Assembly: GCA_910576995.1 (NCBI GenBank)
Contig: CAJTLC010000006.1
Location: forward strand, 68,575 to 132,574
DNA: 64,000 bases
Reading direction: 5' to 3'
Source of the DNA: an uncultured Ruminococcus sp.
Lineage (GTDB): Bacteria > Bacillota > Clostridia > Oscillospirales > Ruminococcaceae
Shown piece after piece: positions 49,150 through 59,642 of the stretch. A program made the translations under genes and the position numbers. Under the pieces are notes generated by a model, which was not told the origin of the DNA, searched no databases, and saw only the letters and a list, made by a program, of their open reading frames with translations. Numbering within the stretch: position 1 is the first letter of the stretch; the number at the start of each line of letters is the position of its first letter.

Positions 49150-49775
49150 AAATTCTCCTCTATCAGTTTAATGAGCGTCTCGATCTCTGACTGACGCATT
49201 TTAAGACTTACCGTATTTACGATAAGGCGCGCCGAAATTGGCGCAACGTCCTCGATAACCTCAAGTCCGTTTTCTTTCAGCGTCGTACCTGTTTCAACTA
49301 TGTCGACGATACCGTCCGCAAGGTTGAGAAGCGGCGCAAGTTCGACCGAGCCTTCGATCTTGATGATCTCCGTATCCATACCCTTTTTCTCGAAAAAGCT
49401 TCTCGCCACATTCGGGTATTTCGTTGCAATTGTTTTAACGCCGTAACCGCTGTAAAAATCATATCCCTTTTTAGTGGCAAGCGCGAATTTGCAGCGTCCG
49501 AAACCAAGATCGACCAGTTCAAAAAATTTACCTTTCATCTCCATGATCGTATCCTTGCCAACAACGCCCATATCGCAGACTCCATGCTCCACATATGTGA
49601 TAACATCATTTGCCTTTGCCAATACAACTTCCAGATTTCCATCGGGTACAGGAAGAATCAGCTTTCTGCCCTTTTCTCTTACAGCAGTGCAATCAAATCC
49701 GAGTTTCTCCAGAAGTCCGACAGTATCTTTTTCAAGTCTGCCTTTTGTAAGCGCGATTCTGATAGGCTTATTCAT
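49146..49775 (-). CDS. hisG: ATP phosphoribosyltransferase, short form
   Basis: 209 residues, lacking the C-terminal regulatory domain of long HisG. IRIALTKGRLEKDTVGLLEK, CDMGVVGKDTI and the PRPP loop region DGIVDIVETGTTLKENGL. The short form needs HisZ, whose gene is directly upstream and abuts it by one base. First step and feedback point of the pathway. Confidence 0.97.
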   Translation of the reverse strand: MNKPIRIALTKGRLEKDTVGLLEKLGFDCTAVREKGRKLILPVPDGNLEVVLAKANDVITYVEHGVCDMGVVGKDTIMEMKGKFFELVDLGFGRCKFALATKKGYDFYSGYGVKTIATKYPNVARSFFEKKGMDTEIIKIEGSVELAPLLNLADGIVDIVETGTTLKENGLEVIEDVAPISARLIVNTVSLKMRQSEIETLIKLIEENL

Positions 49776-50968
49776 TATTCTTCCTCCCCGCTTTCACCAT
49801 CGACAACAACAACTCTTGCTATCTTTTTATCCTTGGCATATTCACGAACCGATTCAATATCATCAAACAAAGCGTTTTCAACGATCATCCCCTGTTCGCG
49901 CAGTTCTTTCGCCTTTTTTAGCGCCTCAACTTCGCAGCCCTCTTCCGCGTAAACTATTACGTCCGCGCCTCGTACGGCAGGAAGAATTCCGTTTCTCTCA
50001 ATAACTTTAGATATCGCGTTTATATTAACGGCAAATCCGACAGCAGGAATATCATAGCCGAATTCTGCAATAAGCTTATCATATCTTCCGCCCGATATGA
50101 CCTCGTCTCCGTGACCTTTCAGATATCCCTTTATTATCAGCCCTGTGTAATAATCGGTTTTGTTAACTAATCCAAGATCAACTGTAATATTGCCCTCTCC
50201 GTTGCAAAGTTCGGCAGCATTTCTATAAATTTCACGCAGTTCATCAAGAATGTGCTTAACATTCTCATCGGGAATAAGTTCTTCAGCTTTGTCGAAAACT
50301 TCCTCGCCGCCAAACAGCGCAGGCAGTTTTTTCAGTGCAGCCGTCACGGGAGTGTTTCCGAAAGCGTCGAGGAAATCATTAAGCGCAGGGAAATTTTTGC
50401 TCTGTATAAGTTTTCGAATGTGATCTTTATCTTTATCATCGGCTTCCAGTTTGTCAACAAGCGACCTAAATACGCCGATATGCCCTATTTCAAGGGAAAA
50501 TTCCATTCCAAATGCGCTGAGTGAATCAACGGCTGTCGAAATAACTTCAAGATCAGCCATTTTCATCTGAGAACCGATAAGTTCTATTCCCGCCTGAACC
50601 AGTTCGTCGCTTCTGCCTTTGAGAGCGGATTCGTTGCGGTATACCGTCTGATTATAGCATAATTTCAGCGGCAGAACAGCGTCGCGGAGACGGGTTGCGA
50701 CCACTCTTGCAATGGGCATCGTAGAATCGGGACGCATTACAAGAAGCCTGCCTTTTCCATCGGTAAGCTTGTATAGAGTTTCCTGCGAAAAATAGCGGGT
50801 TTTCTGATTAAAGACGTCAAAAAACTCAACTCCCGGAGTGATCATTTCGCTGTAACCTCTCTTTTTGAACAGATCCAGCAGCGTATTTTCAATATTTCGT
50901 CTTATGATACATTCCGCGAAAAGAAGATCTTTCGTTCCTTCGGGAGTAATCAGATCATAATTTTTCAT
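49775..50968 (-). CDS. hisZ: HisG regulatory subunit HisZ
   Basis: 397 residues, a histidyl-tRNA-synthetase-like protein. Motif 2 region VMRPDSTMPIARVVATRL and LCYNQTVYRNESALKGRSDE, and GRYDKLIAEFGYDIPAVGFAV are present, but the tRNA-binding domain is reduced to a short C-terminal part (about 310-397). It allows HisG activity and feedback. First gene of the his operon; AAGGAGG site; promoter at 51023-51051. A CGCTAAAGCG palindrome lies in the leader. Confidence 0.95.
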   Translation of the reverse strand: MKNYDLITPEGTKDLLFAECIIRRNIENTLLDLFKKRGYSEMITPGVEFFDVFNQKTRYFSQETLYKLTDGKGRLLVMRPDSTMPIARVVATRLRDAVLPLKLCYNQTVYRNESALKGRSDELVQAGIELIGSQMKMADLEVISTAVDSLSAFGMEFSLEIGHIGVFRSLVDKLEADDKDKDHIRKLIQSKNFPALNDFLDAFGNTPVTAALKKLPALFGGEEVFDKAEELIPDENVKHILDELREIYRNAAELCNGEGNITVDLGLVNKTDYYTGLIIKGYLKGHGDEVISGGRYDKLIAEFGYDIPAVGFAVNINAISKVIERNGILPAVRGADVIVYAEEGCEVEALKKAKELREQGMIVENALFDDIESVREYAKDKKIARVVVVDGESGEEE

Positions 50969-51022
50969 AAACAGCCTCCTTATTTTATAGGCAACTTCGC
51001 TTTAGCGTGCTAACATGATACT

Positions 51023-51051
51023 ATGATAGCATAACATCACAATAAAGTCAA
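51023..51051 (-). promoter_or_regulatory. Promoter of the his operon
   Basis: On the minus strand TTGACT (51051-51046), 17-bp spacer, TATCAT (51028-51023). The leader is only about 45 bases, too short for a T-box or a his leader peptide. Confidence 0.75.
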
Positions 51052-51052
51052 G

Positions 51053-54000
51053 CTAAAAAAATGACATTTGTGTAGATTCAGGCAAATCGCCGAAAGCATT
51101 CAGATTTTTCAACATATCAATTGTTGTTTTTGACACACCGCTCTGTTCACGAAATTCTTCAATTGAGATGAACCCGCCCTTTTGAGCAGCCTCATAAAGA
51201 CCGCGAGCGGCATTCTCGCCGACTCCGGACATTGCAGAAAACGGAATACGAAGCTTGCCGTCCTCCGGAAGATAATCGGTAGCGTGGGATTTAAACAGAT
51301 TTATCGGCAAAAATTCATAACCGCGCGAAAGCATTTCATTGGTGATAAGCAGAATATCGCACAAATCGTTTTCCTTTTTCGTACGCTCGTTTCCCAACTC
51401 TTTCAGCTCGTTTATCCTTGCACGAACAGCTTCCTTGCCCTTGACAGCAAGATCGGCATCAAAATCTTCACCACGCACCGAAAAATATGTAGAGTAATAT
51501 TCCAGCGGTTTATGAAGCTTGAACCACCCAAGCTTGATAGCAGCAATAACATAAGCGGCGGCATGAGCCTTTGGAAACATATATTTGATTTTCAAACAGC
51601 TTTCGATGTACCAATCGGGAACATCGTGACTTCGCAGCATTTCGATGATCTCCGGTGTAAATTGCTTGGGAGCTTTGCCTTTTCGCGTCCATTCCATAAT
51701 TTGAAACGCCATTTTCGGCTCTACATTTTTATAAAGGAGATATGTCATTATGCTGTCTCGAGTTCCGATAACTTCTGATATCGTGCATACCTCTTGATCT
51801 ATAAGATCTTTTGCATTGCCAAGCCATACATCAGTACCGTGCGAAAGTCCGGAAATTTGCAGAAAATCGCTGAACTTCGTAGGTTTTGCATCAAGGAGCA
51901 TCTGTATGGTAAAGCCCGTTCCCATTTCCGGAATTCCAAGACTGCCCGTTTTACAGAAAATTTCTTCAGGCGTGACTCCCAGAACATCGCAGTTTGTACA
52001 CATTCGTATGACGTCCGGGTCGGAAGTCGGAACGTTTTTGATCTCGATTCCCGTAAGATCTTCGAGATGCTTATAAAGCGTCGGCACAACATGACCCAGC
52101 TCGTCCAGTTTCAGAATCGTATCATGCAGCGAATTAAAATCAAAATGAGTTGTGATGACATCGGAATCCGCAGAATCGGCAGGATGCTGAACGGGAGTAA
52201 AATCATACACTTCATAATCCGCAGGCACAACGACCATTCCGCCCGGATGCTGTCCGGTAGTGCGCTTGATACCCGTGCAGCCTATGGAAAGACGGTTCAT
52301 CTCCGAGTTGTTCAGTTCAATTCCGTTTTCCTCACAATATTTTTTAACATATCCGAAAGCCGTTTTATCTGCTACCGCTGAAATCGTTCCAGCCTTGAAA
52401 ACGTTCTGCTTACCAAAAAGCTGCTCTGTATAGCGGTGAGCTCGAGACTGATATTCGCCCGAAAAATTCAGATCAATATCAGGGGCTTTATCGCCGTCAA
52501 ATCCCAGAAACGTTTCAAAAGGAATATCATGACCTTCGCGATGCATATCCGTTCCACATTTCGGACAGTTTTTCTGCGGCAGATCAAATCCCGAACCGTA
52601 AGTTCCATCAAGAAGAAATTCGCTGTACTTACATTGCGGATTTGGACAAATATAATGCGGAGGAAGCGGATTTACCTCTGAAATTCCAGCCATAGACGCA
52701 ACAAACGACGAGCCTACAGAACCTCTCGAACCGACAAGATAACCGTTTTCGACGGAATTCCATACAAGCTTCTGAGCAATGATATACAACACCGAAAATC
52801 CATGCTTTATAATGGAGGAAAGTTCTCGATCAAGACGTTTTTCCACGATTTCCGGCAGCGGATCGCCATAAATTTCATGAGCTTTATCATGAGTGATCTT
52901 GGTCAATTCCTCTTCCGCCCCGTCAATGGTCGGCGTAAAAGTGCCGCGTGGAATTGGACGAACGACCTCGATCATATCGGCGATAGCATTTGTGTTAGTG
53001 ATAACTACCTCTTTTGCCTTCTCTCCGCCCAGATATTCGAATTCCGCAAGCATTTCTTCTGTCGTTCTGAAATAAAGCATCGCCTGATTTTCAGCATCTT
53101 TGAATCCCATGCCTGCAAGAATGATTTTACGGTATATCGCGTCTTTCGGGTCGATAAAATGAACATCGCAAGTAGCGCAGACAGGAATGTTCAATTTTTC
53201 TCCCATTGCGATTATACTGCGGTTATAATCACGAAGTTCTTCGTCATCAGCAGCCATTCCTTCACGAACCATGAATTCATTGTTTCCGATAGGCTGAATT
53301 TCTAAATAGTCGTAGAATTTTGCCAGTTCCTCAAGCTTATTTTCGGGTTTCATCGCTAACATGGCCTGAAAAAGTTCACCCGCTTCGCAAGCGCTGCCAA
53401 AAATCAATCCCTCGCGATGCTTTTCGAGAACAGATTTCGGAATAAGCGGCTTTTTATAGAAGTAATCAAGGTTGCTTATCGAAACAAGGCGGTACAGATT
53501 TTTCAATCCCGACTGATTTCGCACGAGGATTATCTGATGATACGAGCGCAGTTTTTTTACGTCAATATCGTTAACGAGTTCGTTTATCTGATCGATTTTT
53601 TCAAATCCGCGCTGCGATTTTAATCTTCCGACAAGTTCAATAAAGATTTTTGAAAGCATAAGGGCGTCCTCGTCAGCGCGATGATGCTCAAAACTGCCGA
53701 GTTTAAGCGCCTTTGCAACATTATTAAGTCTATGTCTGCTCATGTCAGGCAGCATAGCGCGGCACATTATCAGAGTATCTATGTAATTATAATGAAAGTT
53801 AATATTATGGCGTTTACAAACCTGATCGATCATTGTCGTATCAAAATCCGCATTATGAGCGACCAGAATCGGAGAATCGCCGCAAAATTCCATAAATTTA
53901 CGAAGCGCTTCATCCTCGCGCGGAGCGCCCTTTACCGTATTATCGTCGATTCCGGTAAGTTCTGTAATTTTTTCGGGAATCGGTATTCCCGGATCGACAT

Positions 54001-55387
54001 AAGTCTCAAAACTGTCAACATTTTGAAGATTTCGTATTTTGACAGCTGCAATACTGGTAAGTCTATCGTTTGAAAAACTCAATCCTGTAGTTTCTACATC
54101 AAAAATAATATACTCATCGTTTAAATTTCTGTCATCGGGAGATTTCAGAATCAGGTCGCGGTCAATATCGTTCACAACATACGCTTCGCAGCCGTAGATC
54201 ACCTTGAAATTCTTTGGCATATTGTACATACAATCGGGAAACGCCTGTACACAACCATGATCAGTAATCGCCATTGCCTGATGTCCCCAAGCGGCAGCAC
54301 GATTGATAAGTGTAACCGGATCTGTCACAGCATCCATTGCCGACATATTGGTATGGCAATGCAGTTCAACACGTTTTTCAGGATAGTTGTCCATTTTCAT
54401 TATTCGCTTAACTTTTATAATAGAAGTTGGCATAATACATATGTCGCGCGCATAACTATCGTAATCGATTTTTCCTGAAACCAATATTGCTGTTCCTTTT
54501 TTCAATCCTGAAAGCTTTTCTACTTCATCAACGTCGGAGGTTTTAGCAAAAATTTTAATAATAAGCGAACCGCTGTAGTCAGTTATACTATATGTAATAA
54601 CCGTTTTATCATTTCGCAGCTCTTTAACTTCAGAAGCAAATATATCGCCAACTATAACTGCTCTTTCGCCTAATTTTTGAACAGCTTCAGAAATAGAACC
54701 TGGTTTTTCTCGAATCGCCTTGCCTTTGACGATTTCTGCGGATTCTGCGTCAAATGTATCGTCAAGCGAAGAAATGTCGATAGACTGATTTGGCACAGCA
54801 GAAAGCGCCTCTTCGCGAATATTCTCAGCAACAGTTTTTTCCGGAACGAATTGACTGCTGTAATCAGGCAATTCAGACGCAAGATTCTCAATAAGCGCAT
54901 CGTATTCATCCGATTTTAACGATTCGCCGCCGTTCAACTCAATTTGCATTCTCACCCCGAATTGATTATAGATAAGCTGAGAAAATTTGCGGCTGAATTC
55001 GCAACGAATCAACATATCACGACCGCCATGTTTCAGCGTTATTTCGAGTTTTTCCCCATTTAATGAAAATTCCGCATCATCAAGAAATCCATTCACCACT
55101 GATACATCCCGTTTCAGACGCAGTATCAGATCATCAAGACAATTCAGCGAAAAAAGCGAACCGTCATACCGCGGATGAAGCCTAAGCCTATCTATCTTTA
55201 TGGACGATGCCGCCGAATTTTCAAATTCCAGAATGTCCCTGTACGGCACAATGCTGCCGAAAATGGCGTAAAAATCCATATTTCCCAGATTCTCGGAATA
55301 TGTAAGCTTATAAATTTCGCCGCTGCCAACGGTTTGTGGAATCTCAGGGCAGAAATCCTTAAAAAATTCTGCTAAATTTACATTCAT
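51053..55387 (-). CDS. polC: DNA polymerase III alpha subunit, PolC type
   Basis: 1444 residues, the normal length. Order of domains: N-terminal domain (to about 215), OB fold (about 235-320), PHP domain from about 337 (VELHCHTNMSAMDAVTDP), inserted DnaQ-like 3'-5' exonuclease (about 424-590: IIFDVETTGLS, HNADFDTTM, HRADEDALML), rest of PHP, then the polymerase (about 860-1444) with PDIDLNFSGEYQ as part of the active site and a CPNPQC...CPKC zinc motif at about 908-930. The leading-strand replicase of low-GC Gram-positives. Its ATG overlaps the ispG stop by one base; the his promoter begins at its 3' end. Confidence 0.98.
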   Translation of the reverse strand: MNVNLAEFFKDFCPEIPQTVGSGEIYKLTYSENLGNMDFYAIFGSIVPYRDILEFENSAASSIKIDRLRLHPRYDGSLFSLNCLDDLILRLKRDVSVVNGFLDDAEFSLNGEKLEITLKHGGRDMLIRCEFSRKFSQLIYNQFGVRMQIELNGGESLKSDEYDALIENLASELPDYSSQFVPEKTVAENIREEALSAVPNQSIDISSLDDTFDAESAEIVKGKAIREKPGSISEAVQKLGERAVIVGDIFASEVKELRNDKTVITYSITDYSGSLIIKIFAKTSDVDEVEKLSGLKKGTAILVSGKIDYDSYARDICIMPTSIIKVKRIMKMDNYPEKRVELHCHTNMSAMDAVTDPVTLINRAAAWGHQAMAITDHGCVQAFPDCMYNMPKNFKVIYGCEAYVVNDIDRDLILKSPDDRNLNDEYIIFDVETTGLSFSNDRLTSIAAVKIRNLQNVDSFETYVDPGIPIPEKITELTGIDDNTVKGAPREDEALRKFMEFCGDSPILVAHNADFDTTMIDQVCKRHNINFHYNYIDTLIMCRAMLPDMSRHRLNNVAKALKLGSFEHHRADEDALMLSKIFIELVGRLKSQRGFEKIDQINELVNDIDVKKLRSYHQIILVRNQSGLKNLYRLVSISNLDYFYKKPLIPKSVLEKHREGLIFGSACEAGELFQAMLAMKPENKLEELAKFYDYLEIQPIGNNEFMVREGMAADDEELRDYNRSIIAMGEKLNIPVCATCDVHFIDPKDAIYRKIILAGMGFKDAENQAMLYFRTTEEMLAEFEYLGGEKAKEVVITNTNAIADMIEVVRPIPRGTFTPTIDGAEEELTKITHDKAHEIYGDPLPEIVEKRLDRELSSIIKHGFSVLYIIAQKLVWNSVENGYLVGSRGSVGSSFVASMAGISEVNPLPPHYICPNPQCKYSEFLLDGTYGSGFDLPQKNCPKCGTDMHREGHDIPFETFLGFDGDKAPDIDLNFSGEYQSRAHRYTEQLFGKQNVFKAGTISAVADKTAFGYVKKYCEENGIELNNSEMNRLSIGCTGIKRTTGQHPGGMVVVPADYEVYDFTPVQHPADSADSDVITTHFDFNSLHDTILKLDELGHVVPTLYKHLEDLTGIEIKNVPTSDPDVIRMCTNCDVLGVTPEEIFCKTGSLGIPEMGTGFTIQMLLDAKPTKFSDFLQISGLSHGTDVWLGNAKDLIDQEVCTISEVIGTRDSIMTYLLYKNVEPKMAFQIMEWTRKGKAPKQFTPEIIEMLRSHDVPDWYIESCLKIKYMFPKAHAAAYVIAAIKLGWFKLHKPLEYYSTYFSVRGEDFDADLAVKGKEAVRARINELKELGNERTKKENDLCDILLITNEMLSRGYEFLPINLFKSHATDYLPEDGKLRIPFSAMSGVGENAARGLYEAAQKGGFISIEEFREQSGVSKTTIDMLKNLNAFGDLPESTQMSFF

Positions 55388-56424
55388 TAAAGCTTTTCTA
55401 CCTCCGCAAGAAGCTCAGAAACAATATCAGATTCACTGATTTTACGCTGCGAACCGTCTTTCTTGAAAATTATCGCGCATCCATCTCCGCCTGCTATTCC
55501 GATATCGGCTTCACGCGCCTCGCCGGGACCGTTTACAACGCACCCCATAACTGCAACGGTAATGTTTTTTTCAGAATCCGCAAGAGCTTCTTCAACTTTT
55601 TTTGCAGTATTTATAAGATCTATGCGCGTACGTCCGCAAGTAGGACATGAAACGAATCTCACGCCGCCGCGTTTTCCGATACAGCGCAGAATATCGCGTG
55701 CAGCCGCTATTTCCTTGACAGGCTCATCGGTAAGCGAAACTCGAATCGTCTCGCCGATACCGTCGCAAAGCAGCGAACCGATTCCTACTGCGGATTTGAT
55801 CAATCCCATACGCTCCGTGCCTGCCTCGGTAACGCCGAGATGAAGCGGATAATTGCACTTTTCAGCTGCAAGACGATATGAAGCTATCATTCGATTTACA
55901 TCAGAGGATTTGATCGAGATCACAATGTTATCAAAATCGAATCTCTCCAGCATTGAAGCGTGCGTCATTGCGCTTTCAACTAAAGCTTCAGGAGTGGGAG
56001 AGCCGTATTTTGCCAGAATCTCCTTCTCCAGCGAACCTGAATTAACGCCGATCCTGATCGGGATATTTCTCGAACGGCAAGCGTCAACAACCATTTTTAC
56101 TCTGTCCATACCGCCGATATTTCCGGGATTTATGCGAATCTTGTCAACTCCTGCGGCAGCGGCTTCGATAGCAAGCCGATAGTCAAAATGAATATCAGCA
56201 ACCAACGGAATCTTTACGGCGTCCTTAATGGCGGGTATTAATTTTACAGCTTCCATATCAGGAATTGCGGCACGAACAATCTCGCAGCCTGCTTTTTCGA
56301 GTTCGACTGCCTGCTTAACGCTGCCCTCGACGTCGTCGGAACGAGCATTAAGCATCGATTGAATATAGATATGCTTGCCGTCGAGAATGCATTCTCCGAC
56401 TTTTACAGGTTTCAAATTTCTCAT
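55387..56424 (-). CDS. ispG: 4-hydroxy-3-methylbut-2-enyl diphosphate synthase
   Basis: 345 residues from the ATG at 56424 (AAGGAG, 7 bases). PLVADIHFDYRLA and KIRINPGNIG mark the TIM barrel; the 4Fe-4S cysteines are in SCPTCGRTRID and GCVVNGPGEA. Next-to-last step of the non-mevalonate isoprenoid pathway; dxr of the same pathway is two genes upstream. Confidence 0.96.
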   Translation of the reverse strand: MRNLKPVKVGECILDGKHIYIQSMLNARSDDVEGSVKQAVELEKAGCEIVRAAIPDMEAVKLIPAIKDAVKIPLVADIHFDYRLAIEAAAAGVDKIRINPGNIGGMDRVKMVVDACRSRNIPIRIGVNSGSLEKEILAKYGSPTPEALVESAMTHASMLERFDFDNIVISIKSSDVNRMIASYRLAAEKCNYPLHLGVTEAGTERMGLIKSAVGIGSLLCDGIGETIRVSLTDEPVKEIAAARDILRCIGKRGGVRFVSCPTCGRTRIDLINTAKKVEEALADSEKNITVAVMGCVVNGPGEAREADIGIAGGDGCAIIFKKDGSQRKISESDIVSELLAEVEKL

Positions 56425-56447
56425 AATACTACTCCTTGTATAATTAC

Positions 56448-57494
56448 TCAATGACTAAAAATATGAATTATATCGTTTATCGTTACGAGTATCATAACTC
56501 CAAACAAAAGAGCCATTCCGGCAAGATGAACATACCCCTCGTGTTCAGGCTTAACAGGTTTTCGCCTAATAAGTTCGATGAAGCAAAAAATAAGCCTGCC
56601 GCCGTCCAATCCGGGAATAGGAAGAAGATTGAAAATTCCGAGATTTATCGTTATCAGTGCTGTCAGATAAACGAGATTGAAAACTGCATCGCCGGCAGAT
56701 TCAGCCTGAGAAGTTGTTTCGCTGATCTCAGTAACAATTCCGATAGGTCCGGAAACATCATCTTTACTGACTTTGCCGGTGATCAACTGCTTCAGTGACA
56801 TTCCAACAATGTGGCTCATAGATTTAAAAACATCGCATGAACACTCAAGAACGGGAAGAGGTGTTTTTTTTGCCGTTTCCAAGCCAAAATCTACCACATC
56901 GCCGCTGTTGTCGTCGTGGAATACAACATTCTTAAGCTTAACTTTTTCGCCGTCACGCTTGACAACGATATCATGAGAATCCAGCTTTGTTGTAGCAAAC
57001 ATATAATTGATGTCAAGTATGCTATATATCGACGTTCCATCCATTTCAATTATTTCATCGCCATGACGCAGCCCTGTATGATAACTTTGAGCGTAATAAG
57101 TTTTTGAGCCGTCATCGTTTAGAATTCCGCTGATTTTCGTTGTAGGTATCTGAGTGAACATACACACCATTACAACAATCATGATAAATCCAAGAATAAA
57201 ATTCATCACCGCGCCCGATACAAGAACTATCATACGTTTCCAAAGTTTTGCGTTGCGAAATCCACGCGGATCAGCTTCAGAACTATCTTCGCCTTCCATT
57301 GAACAAAATCCGCCGCAGGGAATTAAACGAAGAGAATATTTAGTTTCGCCAAATTGTTTTTGCAGCAGCTTCGGTCCCATTCCAACCGAGAATTCCAACA
57401 CCTTTATACCGCTTAATTTAGCGCAGATAAAATGTCCGAATTCATGAACAGTTACGATCAAACCAAAAATAAGAAGCGCAATAATTATACCCAT
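56448..57494 (-). CDS. rseP: RIP site-2 metalloprotease RseP
   Basis: 348 residues. Zinc motif HEFGH at 17-21 in the first helix, KVLEFSVGMGPKL, a PDZ domain (about 120-200) and the second active-site motif NLLPIPGLDGGRL near 300. Four membrane helices. It cleaves membrane-bound anti-sigma or signal-peptide remnants inside the membrane. GAAAGGAT precedes the ATG. Confidence 0.95.
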   Translation of the reverse strand: MGIIIALLIFGLIVTVHEFGHFICAKLSGIKVLEFSVGMGPKLLQKQFGETKYSLRLIPCGGFCSMEGEDSSEADPRGFRNAKLWKRMIVLVSGAVMNFILGFIMIVVMVCMFTQIPTTKISGILNDDGSKTYYAQSYHTGLRHGDEIIEMDGTSIYSILDINYMFATTKLDSHDIVVKRDGEKVKLKNVVFHDDNSGDVVDFGLETAKKTPLPVLECSCDVFKSMSHIVGMSLKQLITGKVSKDDVSGPIGIVTEISETTSQAESAGDAVFNLVYLTALITINLGIFNLLPIPGLDGGRLIFCFIELIRRKPVKPEHEGYVHLAGMALLFGVMILVTINDIIHIFSH

Positions 57495-57516
57495 AGTTAA
57501 TCCTTTCGTACTAAAA

Positions 57517-58659
57517 TTAAGAGATCAGTTGTCTGACGTAATCACGCGCAGCCTTGTCTGCCTCAATTACATCATCATAATCTGTAATTTCCGTATATTC
57601 GAAATTATCAAGCACAGAAGAAACGATTTCTCCAATTTGTATAAATTTGATCTTGTCATGGAGAAAAGCGCTGACAGCCTCCTCGTTTGCGGAATTGATC
57701 AGACATGGATAAGCACCGCCTCGTCTGATTCCCTCGATAGCCGCATTAAGGCATTTGAACGTTTTATAATCAGGTGCGCCGAATGTCAAAGTACCATAAT
57801 CAGTCAGCGAAAGCGGCTTCGTCGGACATTCAAAACGATCCGGATAAAGCAGCGCATACTGAATCGGTATCTTCATATCCGGTACTCCAAGCTGCGCTAT
57901 AACTGCGAAATCCTTGTACTCAACAGCCGAATGGATAACGCTTTGGCGATGAACTACTATCTCAATCTGATCGGGATCAAGATCGAAAAGCCATTTTGCC
58001 TCAATGAATTCCAGCCCCTTATTCATCAGCGTCGCTGAATCTATCGTTATTTTACTCCCCATACTCCAATTCGGGTGTTTCAGCGCATCAGCTTTAGTCA
58101 CATTTTTTAACTGATCATATGTGAAGCCATAGAACGGTCCGCCTGATGCAGTTAAAATTATCTTGTTTAGCTGCTCTCGTTTATTCCCCTGTAAACATTG
58201 GAATATAGCCGAATGCTCGCTATCTACGGGGTAAATTTTTACGCCCTTTTCTTTAGCGAGAGATGTAACGATTGCACCGCCTGCAACCAAAGTCTCCTTG
58301 TTAGCTAACGCTACGTCTTTTCCTGCATTTATCGCTGTAAGAGTAGGCAGAAGTCCGACCATACCAACGACAGAATTCAGAACTATGTCGTTCTCCTCAA
58401 GCGCTGCGATCCGGCACAGTCCTTCCATTCCACAAAGGATCTCCACATCGGTGTCGGCAAGCCGCGACTTCATTTCTCTGTATTTTTCCTCATTGAAGAT
58501 TCCCACATATTTCGGTTTGAATTTACGCGCCTGCTCTTCGAGAAGTTCAATATTGCTGTGAGCAGCGACTGCAATCACATGAAATCCGTGTTTTTCGCAA
58601 ACTTCCAGAGATTGAGTGCCTATCGAACCTGTTGAACCCAAAATTGAAATCTTTTTCAT
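57517..58659 (-). CDS. dxr: 1-deoxy-D-xylulose-5-phosphate reductoisomerase
   Basis: 380 residues from the ATG at 58659 (AAAGGAG site). NADPH motif ILGSTGSIGTQ at the start, NKETLVAGG, VDSEHSAIFQCLQG, SGGPF and MNKGLEFIEA for metal and substrate. First committed step of the non-mevalonate pathway. Confidence 0.97.
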   Translation of the reverse strand: MKKISILGSTGSIGTQSLEVCEKHGFHVIAVAAHSNIELLEEQARKFKPKYVGIFNEEKYREMKSRLADTDVEILCGMEGLCRIAALEENDIVLNSVVGMVGLLPTLTAINAGKDVALANKETLVAGGAIVTSLAKEKGVKIYPVDSEHSAIFQCLQGNKREQLNKIILTASGGPFYGFTYDQLKNVTKADALKHPNWSMGSKITIDSATLMNKGLEFIEAKWLFDLDPDQIEIVVHRQSVIHSAVEYKDFAVIAQLGVPDMKIPIQYALLYPDRFECPTKPLSLTDYGTLTFGAPDYKTFKCLNAAIEGIRRGGAYPCLINSANEEAVSAFLHDKIKFIQIGEIVSSVLDNFEYTEITDYDDVIEADKAARDYVRQLIS

Positions 58660-58757
58660 AATATTATATCTCCTTTGCTGAGTGAAAATACTCAATCGCT
58701 AAGATTTATGCAAATTCACTAAAAAGCGAAAGGCAACCTATGTCGCCTTTCAGAAAT

Positions 58758-59642
58758 TTATATAAGACTGAAACCTATCATATCCCCGATAAGCAGGAAC
58801 ACATAGAACGTAGGCAACACAAATAAAACGCTGTCAAAGCGATCCATTAATCCGCCATGTCCGGGCATTATTTTGCCATAATCCTTAAATCCGATCTGCC
58901 GCTTGATCATTGATGCAGACAAATCGCCAACTGTTCCTATTACTGCACAGACTGCTCCGAGGACGAACGCGAAAATTGCCTTGGAAAAGGAAAATCCTCC
59001 AGCTACAGCGAAAACAACTGCATAGACTATACCTGTCGTGAGAATTCCGCCTATCAATCCTTCTATTGTCTTTTTCGGGCTTATCTCAGGACAAAGTTTG
59101 TGCTTTCCAAGCGCAACTCCACTGAAATATGCGCCCGAATCAGCTATCCATGCGCCGCAAAGTCCCATTGTCAACAGAAAAACGCCGTGTTTATTATCAA
59201 AACTTTCAATCAAAATCATGGAAGTCATCGCGTGAGGAACTAAAACCATCGCTGCCAATGCAAAAAATACTTGTTCATAGCGTATTTTTTTATGCTGATT
59301 CAACCATGTAACGAACATTATAAAAGCCGCAAGTAACGCAATTCCGAAGTCAAGCTGCGAAATTTCCCCATTGATTATTCTCACATAAATATGCATACCA
59401 TCTTTATGAATAGGCGAGAAATTGTAGAAAGACTGATAAATAAACGGCATGGAAATCCCGTAAAGTTCCGCGGAAATAAGTATGGGAATACACTTGTGCA
59501 GCTTTACCGCGCGAAGAAGTTCGAAAAGCATGATCGCGATAATTCCTGCAACCACAATGGGCAGCACAAGTGAATCATGCATAATAAGCGTGACAGCGAT
59601 TATTACAATTCCGACAGCCGCCGAAATAATGCGCGTCAGCAT
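58758..59642 (-). CDS. cdsA: Phosphatidate cytidylyltransferase
   Basis: 294 residues, about eight membrane helices. The family signature near the C-terminus, SASMIKRQIGFKDYGKIMPGHGGLMDRFDS, is intact in pieces (KRxxxxKDxGxxxPGHGGxxDRxD). Makes CDP-diacylglycerol. GGAGGTG lies before the ATG, and uppS ends one base upstream. Confidence 0.96.
   Translation of the reverse strand: MLTRIISAAVGIVIIAVTLIMHDSLVLPIVVAGIIAIMLFELLRAVKLHKCIPILISAELYGISMPFIYQSFYNFSPIHKDGMHIYVRIINGEISQLDFGIALLAAFIMFVTWLNQHKKIRYEQVFFALAAMVLVPHAMTSMILIESFDNKHGVFLLTMGLCGAWIADSGAYFSGVALGKHKLCPEISPKKTIEGLIGGILTTGIVYAVVFAVAGGFSFSKAIFAFVLGAVCAVIGTVGDLSASMIKRQIGFKDYGKIMPGHGGLMDRFDSVLFVLPTFYVFLLIGDMIGFSLI

Noticed and set aside
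50969..51052. T-box or his leader peptide upstream of hisZ
   Set aside because: The leader is about 45 bases, with no run of His codons and no T-box sequence.
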